DNA of 64,000 nucleotides, taken from NCBI RefSeq assembly GCF_000829415.1, contig NZ_AP014637.1, positions 930,001 through 994,000 of the forward strand, given 5' to 3'. This DNA comes from Pseudomonas sp. StFLB209 (GTDB taxonomy: Bacteria > Pseudomonadota > Gammaproteobacteria > Pseudomonadales > Pseudomonadaceae). Numbering within the stretch: position 1 is the stretch's first letter; every line of letters begins with the position of its first letter. Below the pieces are notes generated by a model. That model saw only the letters and a list, made by a program, of their open reading frames with translations. It made no database searches and was not told the DNA's origin. Shown piece after piece: positions 43,624 through 52,956 of this stretch. The translations under genes were made by a program, and so were the position numbers.

Positions 43624-43627
<4 letters not shown>
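42020..43627 (-). CDS. Peptide-type ABC importer substrate-binding protein (third system)
   Basis: 535 residues, SBP family 5 with an ordinary Sec signal peptide (cleavage near HALA-ADAD, about residue 27), not a lipoprotein as in the two other systems. Blocks: [62 protein letters not shown] and LRDVKVRQALSLAINRKAIVERIL. The start is set by the ATGA overlap with the ATPase gene at 43624. It is encoded after its own transporter subunits, before the hydrolase and AhpD pair. Confidence 0.87.
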
Positions 43628-44620
<993 letters not shown>

Positions 44621-44631
<11 letters not shown>

Positions 44632-45625
44632 GCGCTTCTCCTGCTCCGGCGCCGGGATGAAAACAACGCACACTGCGTCCCTCAAGCAACTGCAATGGCG
44701 GCTCGACAACGCAGGCGTCGCTGGCCCGCGGGCAGCGTGGGGCGAAGGCACAGCCGTTGGGCAGGTTGCCCAGCGACGGCGCCATGCCGGGGATCTGCCG
44801 CAGCCGTTCGCCGCGCTTGTTACGGCTCGGCAGGCTGTCGATCAAACCTTGCGTATAGGGGTGCTGCGGGTTATCCAGCAGCGCGTCCACCGGACCTTGT
44901 TCGACGATGCGCCCGGCATACATCACCGCCAGTTCATCGGCGAGCCCGGCGACCACCGACAGGTCGTGGGTAATCCATAGCAGCGAGGTGCCTTGCTCAC
45001 GCACCAGTTTCTGCACCTCGGCGAGGATCTGCGCCTGAATGGTCACGTCCAGTGCGGTGGTCGGCTCGTCGGCGATAATCAGGTCCGGGCGGTGCAGCAA
45101 GGCAATGGCGATCGCCACCCGCTGGCGCATGCCGCCAGACAACTGATGCGGGTAGGCGCGCAGACGTTCATCCGGGCTGGCAATGCCCATGCTCGCCAGG
45201 GTGTTGCTGGCCAGGGTCCGGGCCTCAGCCTGGCTAACCCGCCGATGCGCGCGCACCGCCTCGATCATCTGGGTGTCGACCCGCAACACCGGATTGAGGG
45301 TCATCATCGGGTCCTGGAAAATCATCGCCAGCCGGTCGCCCTGCAACTCGCGCAGCTCACGGGGCTTGAGCCGGCGCAGGTCGCGGCCCTGGAACAGGAT
45401 CTCGCCGGCGGTGATCCGTCCGGGTTTATCCAGCAGACCCAAAATGGAAAAGCCGGTCACCGATTTGCCCGAACCAGACTCACCGACCAGCCCCAGAATG
45501 CGCCCCGGTGCCAGTGTCAGCGACAGGTCGCGCACCGCCGGCAGCAGGCCGTCGCGGGTCTGAAAGGCGGCGCTCAGGCCACGCACTTCCAGGGTAGCCG
45601 GCCGTACTTCAAGAACGGCCGTCAT
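44621..45625 (-). CDS. Dipeptide-type ABC importer ATPase (DppD-like, third system)
   Basis: 334 residues. Walker A GESGSGKS, signature [12 protein letters not shown], Walker [15 protein letters not shown], switch WITHDLSVV, and the C-terminal cysteine-containing extension ([15 protein letters not shown]). Here DppD and DppF are separate proteins, unlike the fused ATPases at 16082 and 25191, so this importer has a different ancestry. Start coupled to the permease stop by ATGA. Confidence 0.87.
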
Positions 45626-46524
45626 GCTTGCAGCCTCGGGTTGAGCACATCGCGCAGGCGGTCGCCCACCAGATTGATGGCGACAATGGTCAGCAGCAGG
45701 GCCAGCCCCGGAAACACACTGATCCAGTATTCATCGCCGAGCATGTACTGAAAGCCGTTGGCGATCAGCAGGCCCAGCGAGGGTTCGGTGATCGGCACGC
45801 CCAGGCCGAGGAACGACAGGGTCGCTTCCAGGGTGATAGCGCGGGCGATCTGCAATGCGCCGATGACGATCAGCGGCGGCAGGCAGTTGGGCAGGATATG
45901 ACCGAGCAGAATGCGCCAGCGGGTAATACCCTGGCCGCGTGCGGCCTCAACGTATTCACGACGGCTCTCGACCAGCGCCTGGCCGCGGGCGGTGCGCGCG
46001 TAGTAGGCCCATTCCAGCACCACCAGGGTCAGCATCACGTTGCCAACGCCCTTGCCCAGCCAGGCGAGGATCATCAGCGCCATGAGGATGCCGGGGAACG
46101 ACAGCAGCATGTCGACCAGACGCATCAGCAGCGCATCGACCCAGCCACCGGCGTATGCCGCAGCCAGGCCGATCACGGTGCCGACCACCGCTGCAATCAA
46201 CGCCGAGCCCAGCCCCACGACCAGGCTGATGCGCAGGCCATAGGCGATCGCCGAGTACAGGTCGCGGCCCTGGCCGTCGGTGCCCAGCCAGTAAGTGAAA
46301 CCGCCACTCATGCTCTCGCTGCCCGGTGCCAGCCGTGCGTCTAGCACATCCAGTTGCAGCAGGTCATAGGGATTTTGCGGGGTGACCCACGGCGCCCGCA
46401 CCGCCAACAGGACGATGCCCAGCAACAGCACTAGCCCCAGCAAGGCCGAAGGCGAGCGCAAGAAATCGCCCAGAGCGCGCTGCCAGGGCGAAACGACAGA
46501 CACGGCAGACACAGCACCACTCAT
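45622..46524 (-). CDS. Dipeptide-type ABC importer permease (DppC-like, third system)
   Basis: 300 residues. N-terminal helix (SALLGLVLLLGIVLLAV), then TYWLGTDGQGRDLYSAIAYGLRISL, the DppC motif, and YVEAARGQGITRWRILLGHILPN as EAA loop; ends ...[14 protein letters not shown]. Start overlaps the DppB-like gene stop (ATGA). Confidence 0.87.
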   Translation of the reverse strand: MSGAVSAVSVVSPWQRALGDFLRSPSALLGLVLLLGIVLLAVRAPWVTPQNPYDLLQLDVLDARLAPGSESMSGGFTYWLGTDGQGRDLYSAIAYGLRISLVVGLGSALIAAVVGTVIGLAAAYAGGWVDALLMRLVDMLLSFPGILMALMILAWLGKGVGNVMLTLVVLEWAYYARTARGQALVESRREYVEAARGQGITRWRILLGHILPNCLPPLIVIGALQIARAITLEATLSFLGLGVPITEPSLGLLIANGFQYMLGDEYWISVFPGLALLLTIVAINLVGDRLRDVLNPRLQA

Positions 46525-47495
46525 CGCGCAGCCTCCAGACGAACCCGCGGGTCAAGCACGCGGTACAAGATATCGACGATCAGGTTGAGGGTGACGAAGA
46601 TCACCACCACGACCATCAGGTAGGCGACCACCACCGGGCGGTCCAGGCTGTTGATGCTGTCGAGGATCAGCTTGCCGGAACCGGGCCAGGCAAAGATGTT
46701 CTCGGTGACCACCGCGTAGGCGATGGTCGAGCCCAGCTCCAGGCCCAGCACGGTGACCAGCGGAATCAGGGTGTTGCGCAGCACGTGCATCAGCACCACG
46801 CGCAGCGGCGACAGGCCCTTGGCACGGGCAAACCGGACGAAGTCCTGAGGCAGAATCTCGCGCACCCCGGCGCGGGTCAGGCGCAGGATCAGCGAGACCT
46901 TGAACAGCGCCAGGTTCAGCGCTGGCAGCAGCAGGTGCTGCCAGCCGTCGAGGGTGAACCACGACCACTGGATACCGAACAGCTCACGGGTTTCGCCCCG
47001 GCCACTGGCCGGCAGCCAGCCCAGATGCACCGAGAAAAACAGCACCAGCATCAGCGCCACCCAGAACGACGGCAGCGAGAAACCGATGATGCTGGTGGCC
47101 ATCATCAGCTTTGACAACGGGTGGTCAGGATACAGCCCGGCAAACAGCCCCAGCGGCACGCCGACCAGAATCGCCAGCAGCAGCGCCGTGACCGCCAGTT
47201 CAACGGTGGCCGGCAGGCGGTTGAGGACCAGTTGCAAGGCATCTTCGTGATGCACATAGCTCTTGCCCAGATGCCCGTCCAGCGCCCCGCCGATGAAGTG
47301 CAGGTACTGTTGCCACAGCGGCTGATCCAGACCCAGTCGGGCAATTGCCGCCGCCCGTTCAGCCTGATTGAGGTCTTCGCCGATCAGGATATCCAGCGGG
47401 TTACCGATGGCATTGAGGCCGACGAACACGATCAGCGACATCAGCACCAGCACGATGAACGCCTGGCCGATACGGCGCAGCAGCCAGCCGGTCAC
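46521..47495 (-). CDS. Dipeptide-type ABC importer permease (DppB-like, third system)
   Basis: 324 residues. First helix IGQAFIVLVLMSLIVFVGLN, then IARLGLDQPLWQQYLHFIGGAL and the EAA-region RFARAKGLSPLRVVLMHVLRNTL. A GTG start at 47495 is used because its bases overlap the stop of the flavoprotein gene (GTGA); the ATG further upstream lies inside that gene. Together with the DppC-like subunit it forms the channel. Confidence 0.85.
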   Translation of the reverse strand: MTGWLLRRIGQAFIVLVLMSLIVFVGLNAIGNPLDILIGEDLNQAERAAAIARLGLDQPLWQQYLHFIGGALDGHLGKSYVHHEDALQLVLNRLPATVELAVTALLLAILVGVPLGLFAGLYPDHPLSKLMMATSIIGFSLPSFWVALMLVLFFSVHLGWLPASGRGETRELFGIQWSWFTLDGWQHLLLPALNLALFKVSLILRLTRAGVREILPQDFVRFARAKGLSPLRVVLMHVLRNTLIPLVTVLGLELGSTIAYAVVTENIFAWPGSGKLILDSINSLDRPVVVAYLMVVVVIFVTLNLIVDILYRVLDPRVRLEAAR

Positions 47496-48952
47496 GTGCG
47501 CAGCTCCCCGGCCCGCAACCGGCCGGCCTGCCACTCATCACCGAGCAGCTCTGGGTCGGCATAGTCCTGCATCGCCCGGAAGTGATACTCGATGTCTTCA
47601 TTGAACAACTGGCCGGCCAGGCCTTGGGCGATGCGCTTGGCGCCGTCGCTGATCGCCGGGATATCTCCCGACACGCCGCCGTAGGTCAGCGCAGCGGGAT
47701 AGTTGAAGCAGTGGATGCGCTCCAGCCCCGGACAGGCACCTGGCTCACGCGGCAGAAATTCAAACAGCGGGCCCAGGTCGGGCAGTTGCGCGGCTTCGCT
47801 GTCGAGTTGGTCGGCCGGCAACGGAAAACGCTCGGACCAGCGCCGGATGTACGGCGCGAACGGGGCGAATTCCGGGCGTTTGTCCAGGTCGGTGCGAAAG
47901 CCGGTGGCGAAGACAATGAAGTCATAAACCAGATTGGCTTGTGAGGTGCGCACCTGCAACTGGCCCTGGCTGTCGAGTTCGACCGCTTCCAAGGCGTTGT
48001 CCAGCAGCAAGCGGGCATTGGCGTGGCGCGCCACCCGCAAGGTACTGCCGCGTGGCGGCGGGGTCTGCTGGGCATTGAGGTATTCGCGGATCTGCCATTT
48101 CCAGGCATCGGGCAGGCGCCAGTAACCGTGGGTCATGCCGGGGCTGCCGGCCCCCTTGCCCTTGTTGATGCGCGGCAGTTCACGGCGGCGCACCAGCATG
48201 TCGACCGAGACCGCACCAGCTTCCAGCGCCGTACCGGCAGCGTCCATCGCCGAAGCGCCGCCGCCGATGACGGCCACGCGCTTGCCGGTAAACCAGGCGT
48301 CCTGCAGGCCATCGGCCGAATGCGCCCAGTACTGGCGCGGCAAGGCCAGCGCCAGATCCGGCACCCAAGGGCCGCCCATGCCGTCGCGGCCGGTGGCGAG
48401 TACCACGTGCCGGGCGAGCACTTCCTGAAGGCCGTCAGGCGCATCGATCAGCAAGCGCACGAAGCCTTCGGCGGTCGGTTGCACACTGGCGATGCGGTGC
48501 TGGTTGCGTACATCCAGGTTCAGTACCTGGCGATACCAGCGCAGGTACTCGGCCCATTGCAGGCGCGGAATCTTGTCCAGCGCCTGCCATTGCGCAAGAC
48601 CGAAACGGGCTTGATACCAGGCCCGGAACGTCAGGGCCGGCAAGCCCAGCGCGGGACCTGCCAGTTGTTTGGGCGAGCGCAGGGTCTGCATCCGTGCCGT
48701 GGTCGCCCACGGCCCTTCAAAACCCGGCTCGGACTGATCGAACAGCACGCTGCGCACGCCCAGGTGATGCAACTCGGCAGCGGCGGCCATCCCGGCCATG
48801 CCGGCGCCGACGATGGCGACATCGAGCAGTTCGGTGTCGCCATGCTGCTGAGTCTTGACCCAGGGTTGTGCGGGCAGGCCGAGCCATTCCAGGTCTTCGC
48901 GCAAGCGTGCTTCGAGGGCAGGCAGGCCGATGGGGGTATGGGTGTCAGGCAT
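47492..48952 (-). CDS. FAD-dependent, NAD(P)H-type flavoprotein monooxygenase (FMO/BVMO-like)
   Basis: 486 residues with two dinucleotide-binding motifs: GAGMAG (about residues 49-54) for FAD and GGGASA (about 230) for NAD(P)H, and the ATG-containing block IVFATGFRTDL late in the chain. This is the class B flavin monooxygenase plan. Such enzymes oxygenate sulfur, nitrogen or carbonyl groups and need no separate reductase, unlike the luciferase-type enzymes elsewhere in the window. First gene of the nine-gene coupled operon; its stop overlaps the permease start. A REP pair separates it from the TonB gene. Inferred to oxidise what the operon imports. Confidence 0.82.
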   Translation of the reverse strand: MPDTHTPIGLPALEARLREDLEWLGLPAQPWVKTQQHGDTELLDVAIVGAGMAGMAAAAELHHLGVRSVLFDQSEPGFEGPWATTARMQTLRSPKQLAGPALGLPALTFRAWYQARFGLAQWQALDKIPRLQWAEYLRWYRQVLNLDVRNQHRIASVQPTAEGFVRLLIDAPDGLQEVLARHVVLATGRDGMGGPWVPDLALALPRQYWAHSADGLQDAWFTGKRVAVIGGGASAMDAAGTALEAGAVSVDMLVRRRELPRINKGKGAGSPGMTHGYWRLPDAWKWQIREYLNAQQTPPPRGSTLRVARHANARLLLDNALEAVELDSQGQLQVRTSQANLVYDFIVFATGFRTDLDKRPEFAPFAPYIRRWSERFPLPADQLDSEAAQLPDLGPLFEFLPREPGACPGLERIHCFNYPAALTYGGVSGDIPAISDGAKRIAQGLAGQLFNEDIEYHFRAMQDYADPELLGDEWQAGRLRAGELRT

Positions 48953-48998
48953 GGGTGTGCGGTCTCGGTAAAGGAAGTCGTGTGGTCTTACTCGGCCT

Positions 48999-49058
48999 GT
49001 AGGAGCGGCTTCAGCCGCGAAGGCAAATACCGTGATTCGCGGCTGAAGCCGCTCCTAC
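48999..49058. repeat. REP pair
   Basis: GTAGGAGCGGCTTCAGCCGCG faces its inverted copy CGCGGCTGAAGCCGCTCCTAC across a 16-bp spacer, in the 119-bp gap between the flavoprotein and TonB genes. Could stabilise or separate transcripts. Confidence 0.85.
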
Positions 49059-49071
49059 GACGAAACAGTTA

Positions 49072-51543
49072 TCAAAAATCGATATTCAACCGCCCATAGT
49101 AAAAAGCCCCGTATGAGCCAAACGGCGAGATCGATGAGTAATAGGAAGCGCCCGATACGTCGGTGACGGTGTGTTTGTCCGGGTAGACGTTGAACACGTT
49201 GTCCGCGCCCAGCGAGACTTTGACGTTGTCGGTGATCTGGTAGCCGACGTCGATGTCGGTGATCCATTTGGCGCCAAAGCGTTCGTCCACCCCGCCGTTG
49301 GTGTCACCCAGGCGTTTGACTTCGCCGTAACGGGTGGTGCGCAGCCCCACGTCCCAGTCGCCACGCTGCCAGTTCACTCCCAACAGAAACTTGGTTTTCG
49401 GCGTCAGGTCGGTGATGCCGCCCAGACCGCTGCGCTCAAAGCGCGACAGGCCAAGGCTCTGCAACTGGGCGGGGTTGTCTTTCTGATCGGTGATGGTTGC
49501 CTTGTTCCAGTTGGCGCCAAGGTTGTAACGCAGGCGGCCGAACTCGCCCAGGTGCTGGGTGTAGTCCACCACCAGGTCCACACCGCGGGTGCGGGTGTCG
49601 AAGGCGTTGGCGTAATACTGCACTTGTTGCACATGGGAAAAGCCGTAGGTCGCCAGGATGCCGTCCACCGCCGCGCCTTGCAGCGGGCTGACCAGGGCGA
49701 TGCGGTCTTGCAGGTCGATCAGGTAGGCATCCAGCGAGACGTTAAGGTTTTTCAGCGGGTTCCAGGTCAGGCCGGCCGACAGGCTCTGCGAGCGCACCGG
49801 TTCCAGGTCTTCGGCGCCCAGTGCCCGGCCGATGGCCGAGTCCGGCTGGACGCGCTTGATCATGATGTCGCGGGTTTCATTGCCAATGGTGCGACGGCCC
49901 AGGCCAGTCTTGGCGTAGCCCTGCTGGATCATCGACGGCGCCACGAAGCCGCTGCTCAATGCACCGCGAGCCGCCAGTTCCGGGGTGAAGGCATAACGGG
50001 TGGAAAGCTTGCCGGTCCAGGTATTGCCCGAGCTGTCGGTGTAATGCTCGAAACGCCCGGCCGCACCGACAAACCATTTGTCAGTAACGTCCAGACCGAA
50101 GTCCACATAGGCTGCGGTGTTGCTGCGGCGCAGATTGACTTCGTCTTCAGGCAGCAACAGGTAGTTGCCCAGCGCGCCGATAGCCGCCTGCTGGCCGGCA
50201 CGCGGGTGGCCGGCCGGGTAACGGTAGCCGCCGCTGGCGTAGGAGTCCGGGTCGCCGGATTCGGTACGGTAATGCTCGAAGCGATGCTCCAGACCAGTGG
50301 CGAAGGTCAACGGGTTGCTCAGGCCGATGTCCAGGGTCCGGTTCAGGTCCAGGTTGGTGGTCCACTGATCGAAGGTGTTGGTCTGCAACCAGAAGTCGGT
50401 GGGGCTGCTGGTGCCCAGCGACGGGTTGAGGTTGTTATCGGTCAGTTGCTTCTGGCGGTTGCGGCCATACGAGGTGCTCAGATCCCAGTCCCAACCGGCC
50501 ACGTCCTTGCCACGGGCGCCAAACACGGCCTGGTAATCAAGGCTTTCAAAGGTGAAATTCGGCGCAATGCCATCGGGATACAGCTCATTGATGATGGTGT
50601 TGGAGTTGGGCCGGCGAAAGCCGATGGACACCAGCGCGTCCTGCTTACCCAGGGTGCTGAACGAATACAGGGTGGTGTCGTCGGTGATCGGCAGCTCGGC
50701 GTTGTAGGCCAGGTTGTATTGCTCGATCTCCGGCAGGCCGCCGCCGTAGTTGCGCCGCTCGACGGTGGTTTCGCGTGGGTCAGGCTGGCCGTTGACCGGA
50801 TAATAGAAACTGCCAGTGGCCTCGGCGGAGCGCTTGGTACTGTCCTGGTTCTTGGCGTCCAGGGTGAAGTTGAAGAAGCCGCCATTGGGCAGCTCAAAGC
50901 CTTTGTTGATGCTTTGCTGATAAGTCTCGCCGTTGGAGCCGACCCCGTGATAGCCGGAACGACGGCCGACCAGCGTCGTGGCGCTGCCGCCGCTGCTGTC
51001 CTTTTTCAGGATGATATTGATCACCCCGGCGATCGCGTCAGAGCCGTATTGGGCAGCAGCGCCGTCGCGCAATACTTCGACGCGGTCCACCGCCGCCACC
51101 GGAATCAGCTCAAGGTCAGCGGGGTTCCAGCCTTCGACCAGCACCGAGTTTTCCGAGGCCACCGAGCCGCCATGGCGGCGCTTGCCGTTGACCAGCACCA
51201 GCACATAACCGCCCCCCAGCCCCCGCAGGCCCGCCGCACGGGCGACGTTGCTGTAGGCGCCGCCGGTGACCTTGGCCACGTTGAACGACGGCAACAGATT
51301 GGCCAGCGCATCGCGCAGGCTGACGCTGGCGCCCTGTTTCTCCAGGTCCTGGCCGCCAATCACATCGATTGGCACGGCGCTTTCGGCCACGGTGCGCTCG
51401 ACACCACGGTTACCCACGGACACCACGGTCTGCAACTGGACCGCCTGCTCTTGCTGGTCTGCCGCCTGGGCACCGCTTGCGCAGCACAGACCGGCCAGGG
51501 TCAGGAGCGCGGGCGTTGAAACCGTTGAAAACTTCGCTTGCAT
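49072..51543 (-). CDS. TonB-dependent outer-membrane receptor C
   Basis: 823 residues. Signal peptide ending SGAQAAD (about 28), TonB-box-like LQTVVSVG, a plug with DALANLLPSFNVAKVTGGAYSNVARAAGLRGLGGGYVLVLVNGKRRHGGS, VEVLRDGAAAQYGSDAIAGVINIILKK, and a large barrel ending YYGRLNIDF. It belongs to the 800-residue class with a VLVNGKRRH plug motif, unlike receptors A and B, so it probably takes a different ligand. GGAGGG lies upstream of the ATG at 51543. Upstream of, and in line with, the flavoprotein/importer operon, with which it probably cooperates. No -24/-12 element is seen in the 318-bp gap above it. Confidence 0.87.
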   Translation of the reverse strand: MQAKFSTVSTPALLTLAGLCCASGAQAADQQEQAVQLQTVVSVGNRGVERTVAESAVPIDVIGGQDLEKQGASVSLRDALANLLPSFNVAKVTGGAYSNVARAAGLRGLGGGYVLVLVNGKRRHGGSVASENSVLVEGWNPADLELIPVAAVDRVEVLRDGAAAQYGSDAIAGVINIILKKDSSGGSATTLVGRRSGYHGVGSNGETYQQSINKGFELPNGGFFNFTLDAKNQDSTKRSAEATGSFYYPVNGQPDPRETTVERRNYGGGLPEIEQYNLAYNAELPITDDTTLYSFSTLGKQDALVSIGFRRPNSNTIINELYPDGIAPNFTFESLDYQAVFGARGKDVAGWDWDLSTSYGRNRQKQLTDNNLNPSLGTSSPTDFWLQTNTFDQWTTNLDLNRTLDIGLSNPLTFATGLEHRFEHYRTESGDPDSYASGGYRYPAGHPRAGQQAAIGALGNYLLLPEDEVNLRRSNTAAYVDFGLDVTDKWFVGAAGRFEHYTDSSGNTWTGKLSTRYAFTPELAARGALSSGFVAPSMIQQGYAKTGLGRRTIGNETRDIMIKRVQPDSAIGRALGAEDLEPVRSQSLSAGLTWNPLKNLNVSLDAYLIDLQDRIALVSPLQGAAVDGILATYGFSHVQQVQYYANAFDTRTRGVDLVVDYTQHLGEFGRLRYNLGANWNKATITDQKDNPAQLQSLGLSRFERSGLGGITDLTPKTKFLLGVNWQRGDWDVGLRTTRYGEVKRLGDTNGGVDERFGAKWITDIDVGYQITDNVKVSLGADNVFNVYPDKHTVTDVSGASYYSSISPFGSYGAFYYGRLNIDF

Positions 51544-51758
51544 GAAACATCCCTCCGACAAGTCGCCGTGAAAAGTGATGCGGCGATTTGCCGAGGTCGG
51601 CTGGATTTCCGCTAAGCAGGATTGTGGTCTGAGCCATATAATCCATTTTTCGTATATTCAAAGCCGTTTCATTTGGTAATCGAATACTAAGAGACGCGAC
51701 TTATCACCACAACAACTTAAAAATGCTATGGATATTCAGTATTGGAATATGAGCGATG

Positions 51759-51849
51759 CAGGAGCGAGCGCTGCTCGCGAAAGGGCCAACCCAGGCGCAA
51801 CATCTGTAGCGTGTGAAAAATGGCCTTCGCGAGCAGAGCTCGCTCCCAC
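51759..51849. repeat. REP pair between TonB receptor C and LysR
   Basis: GCAGGAGCGAGCGCTGCTCGCG and the inverted CGCGAGCAGAGCTCGCTCCCAC border a 91-bp palindromic unit. The remaining upstream region 51544-51758 is AT-rich and must hold the receptor promoter; TTGAAT at about 51661-51656 (minus strand) could be a -35 element but no clear -10 was fixed. Confidence 0.78.
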
Positions 51850-51861
51850 AAGAACCTGCGA

Positions 51862-52812
51862 TCAGCTGGCGTAAATCGCCTGCATCAACACATCGTGACG
51901 GTTGGCCGGGTGCAGGGTCATGCCGGGCAGCAGTGACTGCGAGGTGGTTTTCAGGGCCTCGACCAGCGCCTTGGCGACATCCGACAGCGGGCTGGCGTGG
52001 GCTGAGACCAGGCCGAAATAGAACGGAATCGCCGACTCGATGGGCCTGACCACCACGCCTTGCAACGGCACACCGAAGGCGGTGAACGGATCGACCAGCG
52101 CGACGCCCAACCCGACCCGCGCCATCTGCATGGCGATCAGCGAGGTGTTGGTATCCAGAATGTGTGCCGGTTCAAGACCTGCGCGCTCGAAGGCCTTGTT
52201 GATCCGGCGGCGAAAGCGGAACGGGTTGGAAATGCTCACCAGCGTCTGCCCCGCCAGTTGCGCCATGCTCAACACCGGCTCGCCCGCCAGCTCGCTGTCT
52301 GCGGCCAGCACCGCCACGCAAGGTGCCTCACCAATCCAGTGCAGTTCCAGGCCGCGATGCTCCAGTGGCAGGCTGATCATGCCCAGGTCGAAGGTTTTCG
52401 ACAGCACTGCCTGCACCGCCGCCTCCGGCGACAGGCTCTGGATTTGCAGCTGTTGGGCGCGCAGGTCTTCAGTCAGCAGCGCCAGCGCCGGCGGTAACAG
52501 GCCGGCGGCCAGCGCCGGGGTGGCGACCAGACGCAGGCTGCGGTTTTCGTCGCGGGTCAGGTTCAGCGCGCGTTGATGCACATGCCGCACCCCTTGCAGG
52601 GCGCTCTCGACCTCGGCGGTCATCATGAAAGCTTTTTGGGTCGGGGTGACCTTGGGGCCGCTGCGTTCGAACAGAGCAAAGCCCAGTTCCTGCTCAAGTT
52701 CCTGGATCTGCCGGGTAATGGTCGGTTGCGAACGCCCGAGCATCTGCCCGGCACCGGTCACGCTACCGGCCGACATCACGGCGGCAAAGGCTTCGAGTTG
52801 ACGCAGATCCAC
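51862..52812 (-). CDS. LysR-family transcriptional regulator
   Basis: 316 residues; winged HTH at 1-60 (MDLRQLEAFAAVMSAGSVTGAGQML..., GRSQPTITRQIQELEQELG) and a periplasmic-binding-like effector domain. GTG start at 52812 preceded by AGGAG. Lies upstream of TonB receptor C on the same strand, separated by a REP pair, and is a plausible regulator of the receptor and the flavoprotein/importer operon. Effector unknown; OAS/sulfate-like or aromatic ligands cannot be told apart by eye. Confidence 0.86.
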   Translation of the reverse strand: MDLRQLEAFAAVMSAGSVTGAGQMLGRSQPTITRQIQELEQELGFALFERSGPKVTPTQKAFMMTAEVESALQGVRHVHQRALNLTRDENRSLRLVATPALAAGLLPPALALLTEDLRAQQLQIQSLSPEAAVQAVLSKTFDLGMISLPLEHRGLELHWIGEAPCVAVLAADSELAGEPVLSMAQLAGQTLVSISNPFRFRRRINKAFERAGLEPAHILDTNTSLIAMQMARVGLGVALVDPFTAFGVPLQGVVVRPIESAIPFYFGLVSAHASPLSDVAKALVEALKTTSQSLLPGMTLHPANRHDVLMQAIYAS

Positions 52813-52887
52813 AAAAGCTCCTGATCGATGGGGAATCGAGAGACGAGGAGCCTACAGGTTTGTCGCGGATCTGGCACGTATCGATGT

Positions 52888-52950
52888 TTCGCGGCTGAAG
52901 CCGCTCCTACGGTTGTCGCAAACCCCGTAGGAGCGGCTTTAGCCGCGAAG
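52888..52950. repeat. REP pair
   Basis: TTCGCGGCTGAAGCCGCTCCTAC and GTAGGAGCGGCTTTAGCCGCGAAG are inverted copies with a 16-bp spacer, in the 144-bp gap between the ThDP enzyme stop and the LysR start. Confidence 0.85.
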
Positions 52951-52956
52951 ACCGAA

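Noticed and set aside
49171..51519. 782-codon open frame on the plus strand, antisense to TonB receptor C
   Set aside because: It mirrors the receptor gene across its full length, has no family motif, an arginine/glycine/valine-rich shadow composition and no ribosome site. High GC makes such long antisense frames common here.
51544..51758. A -24/-12 promoter for TonB receptor C
   Set aside because: No GG-N10-GC arrangement with TGGCA character was found on the minus strand of this gap.
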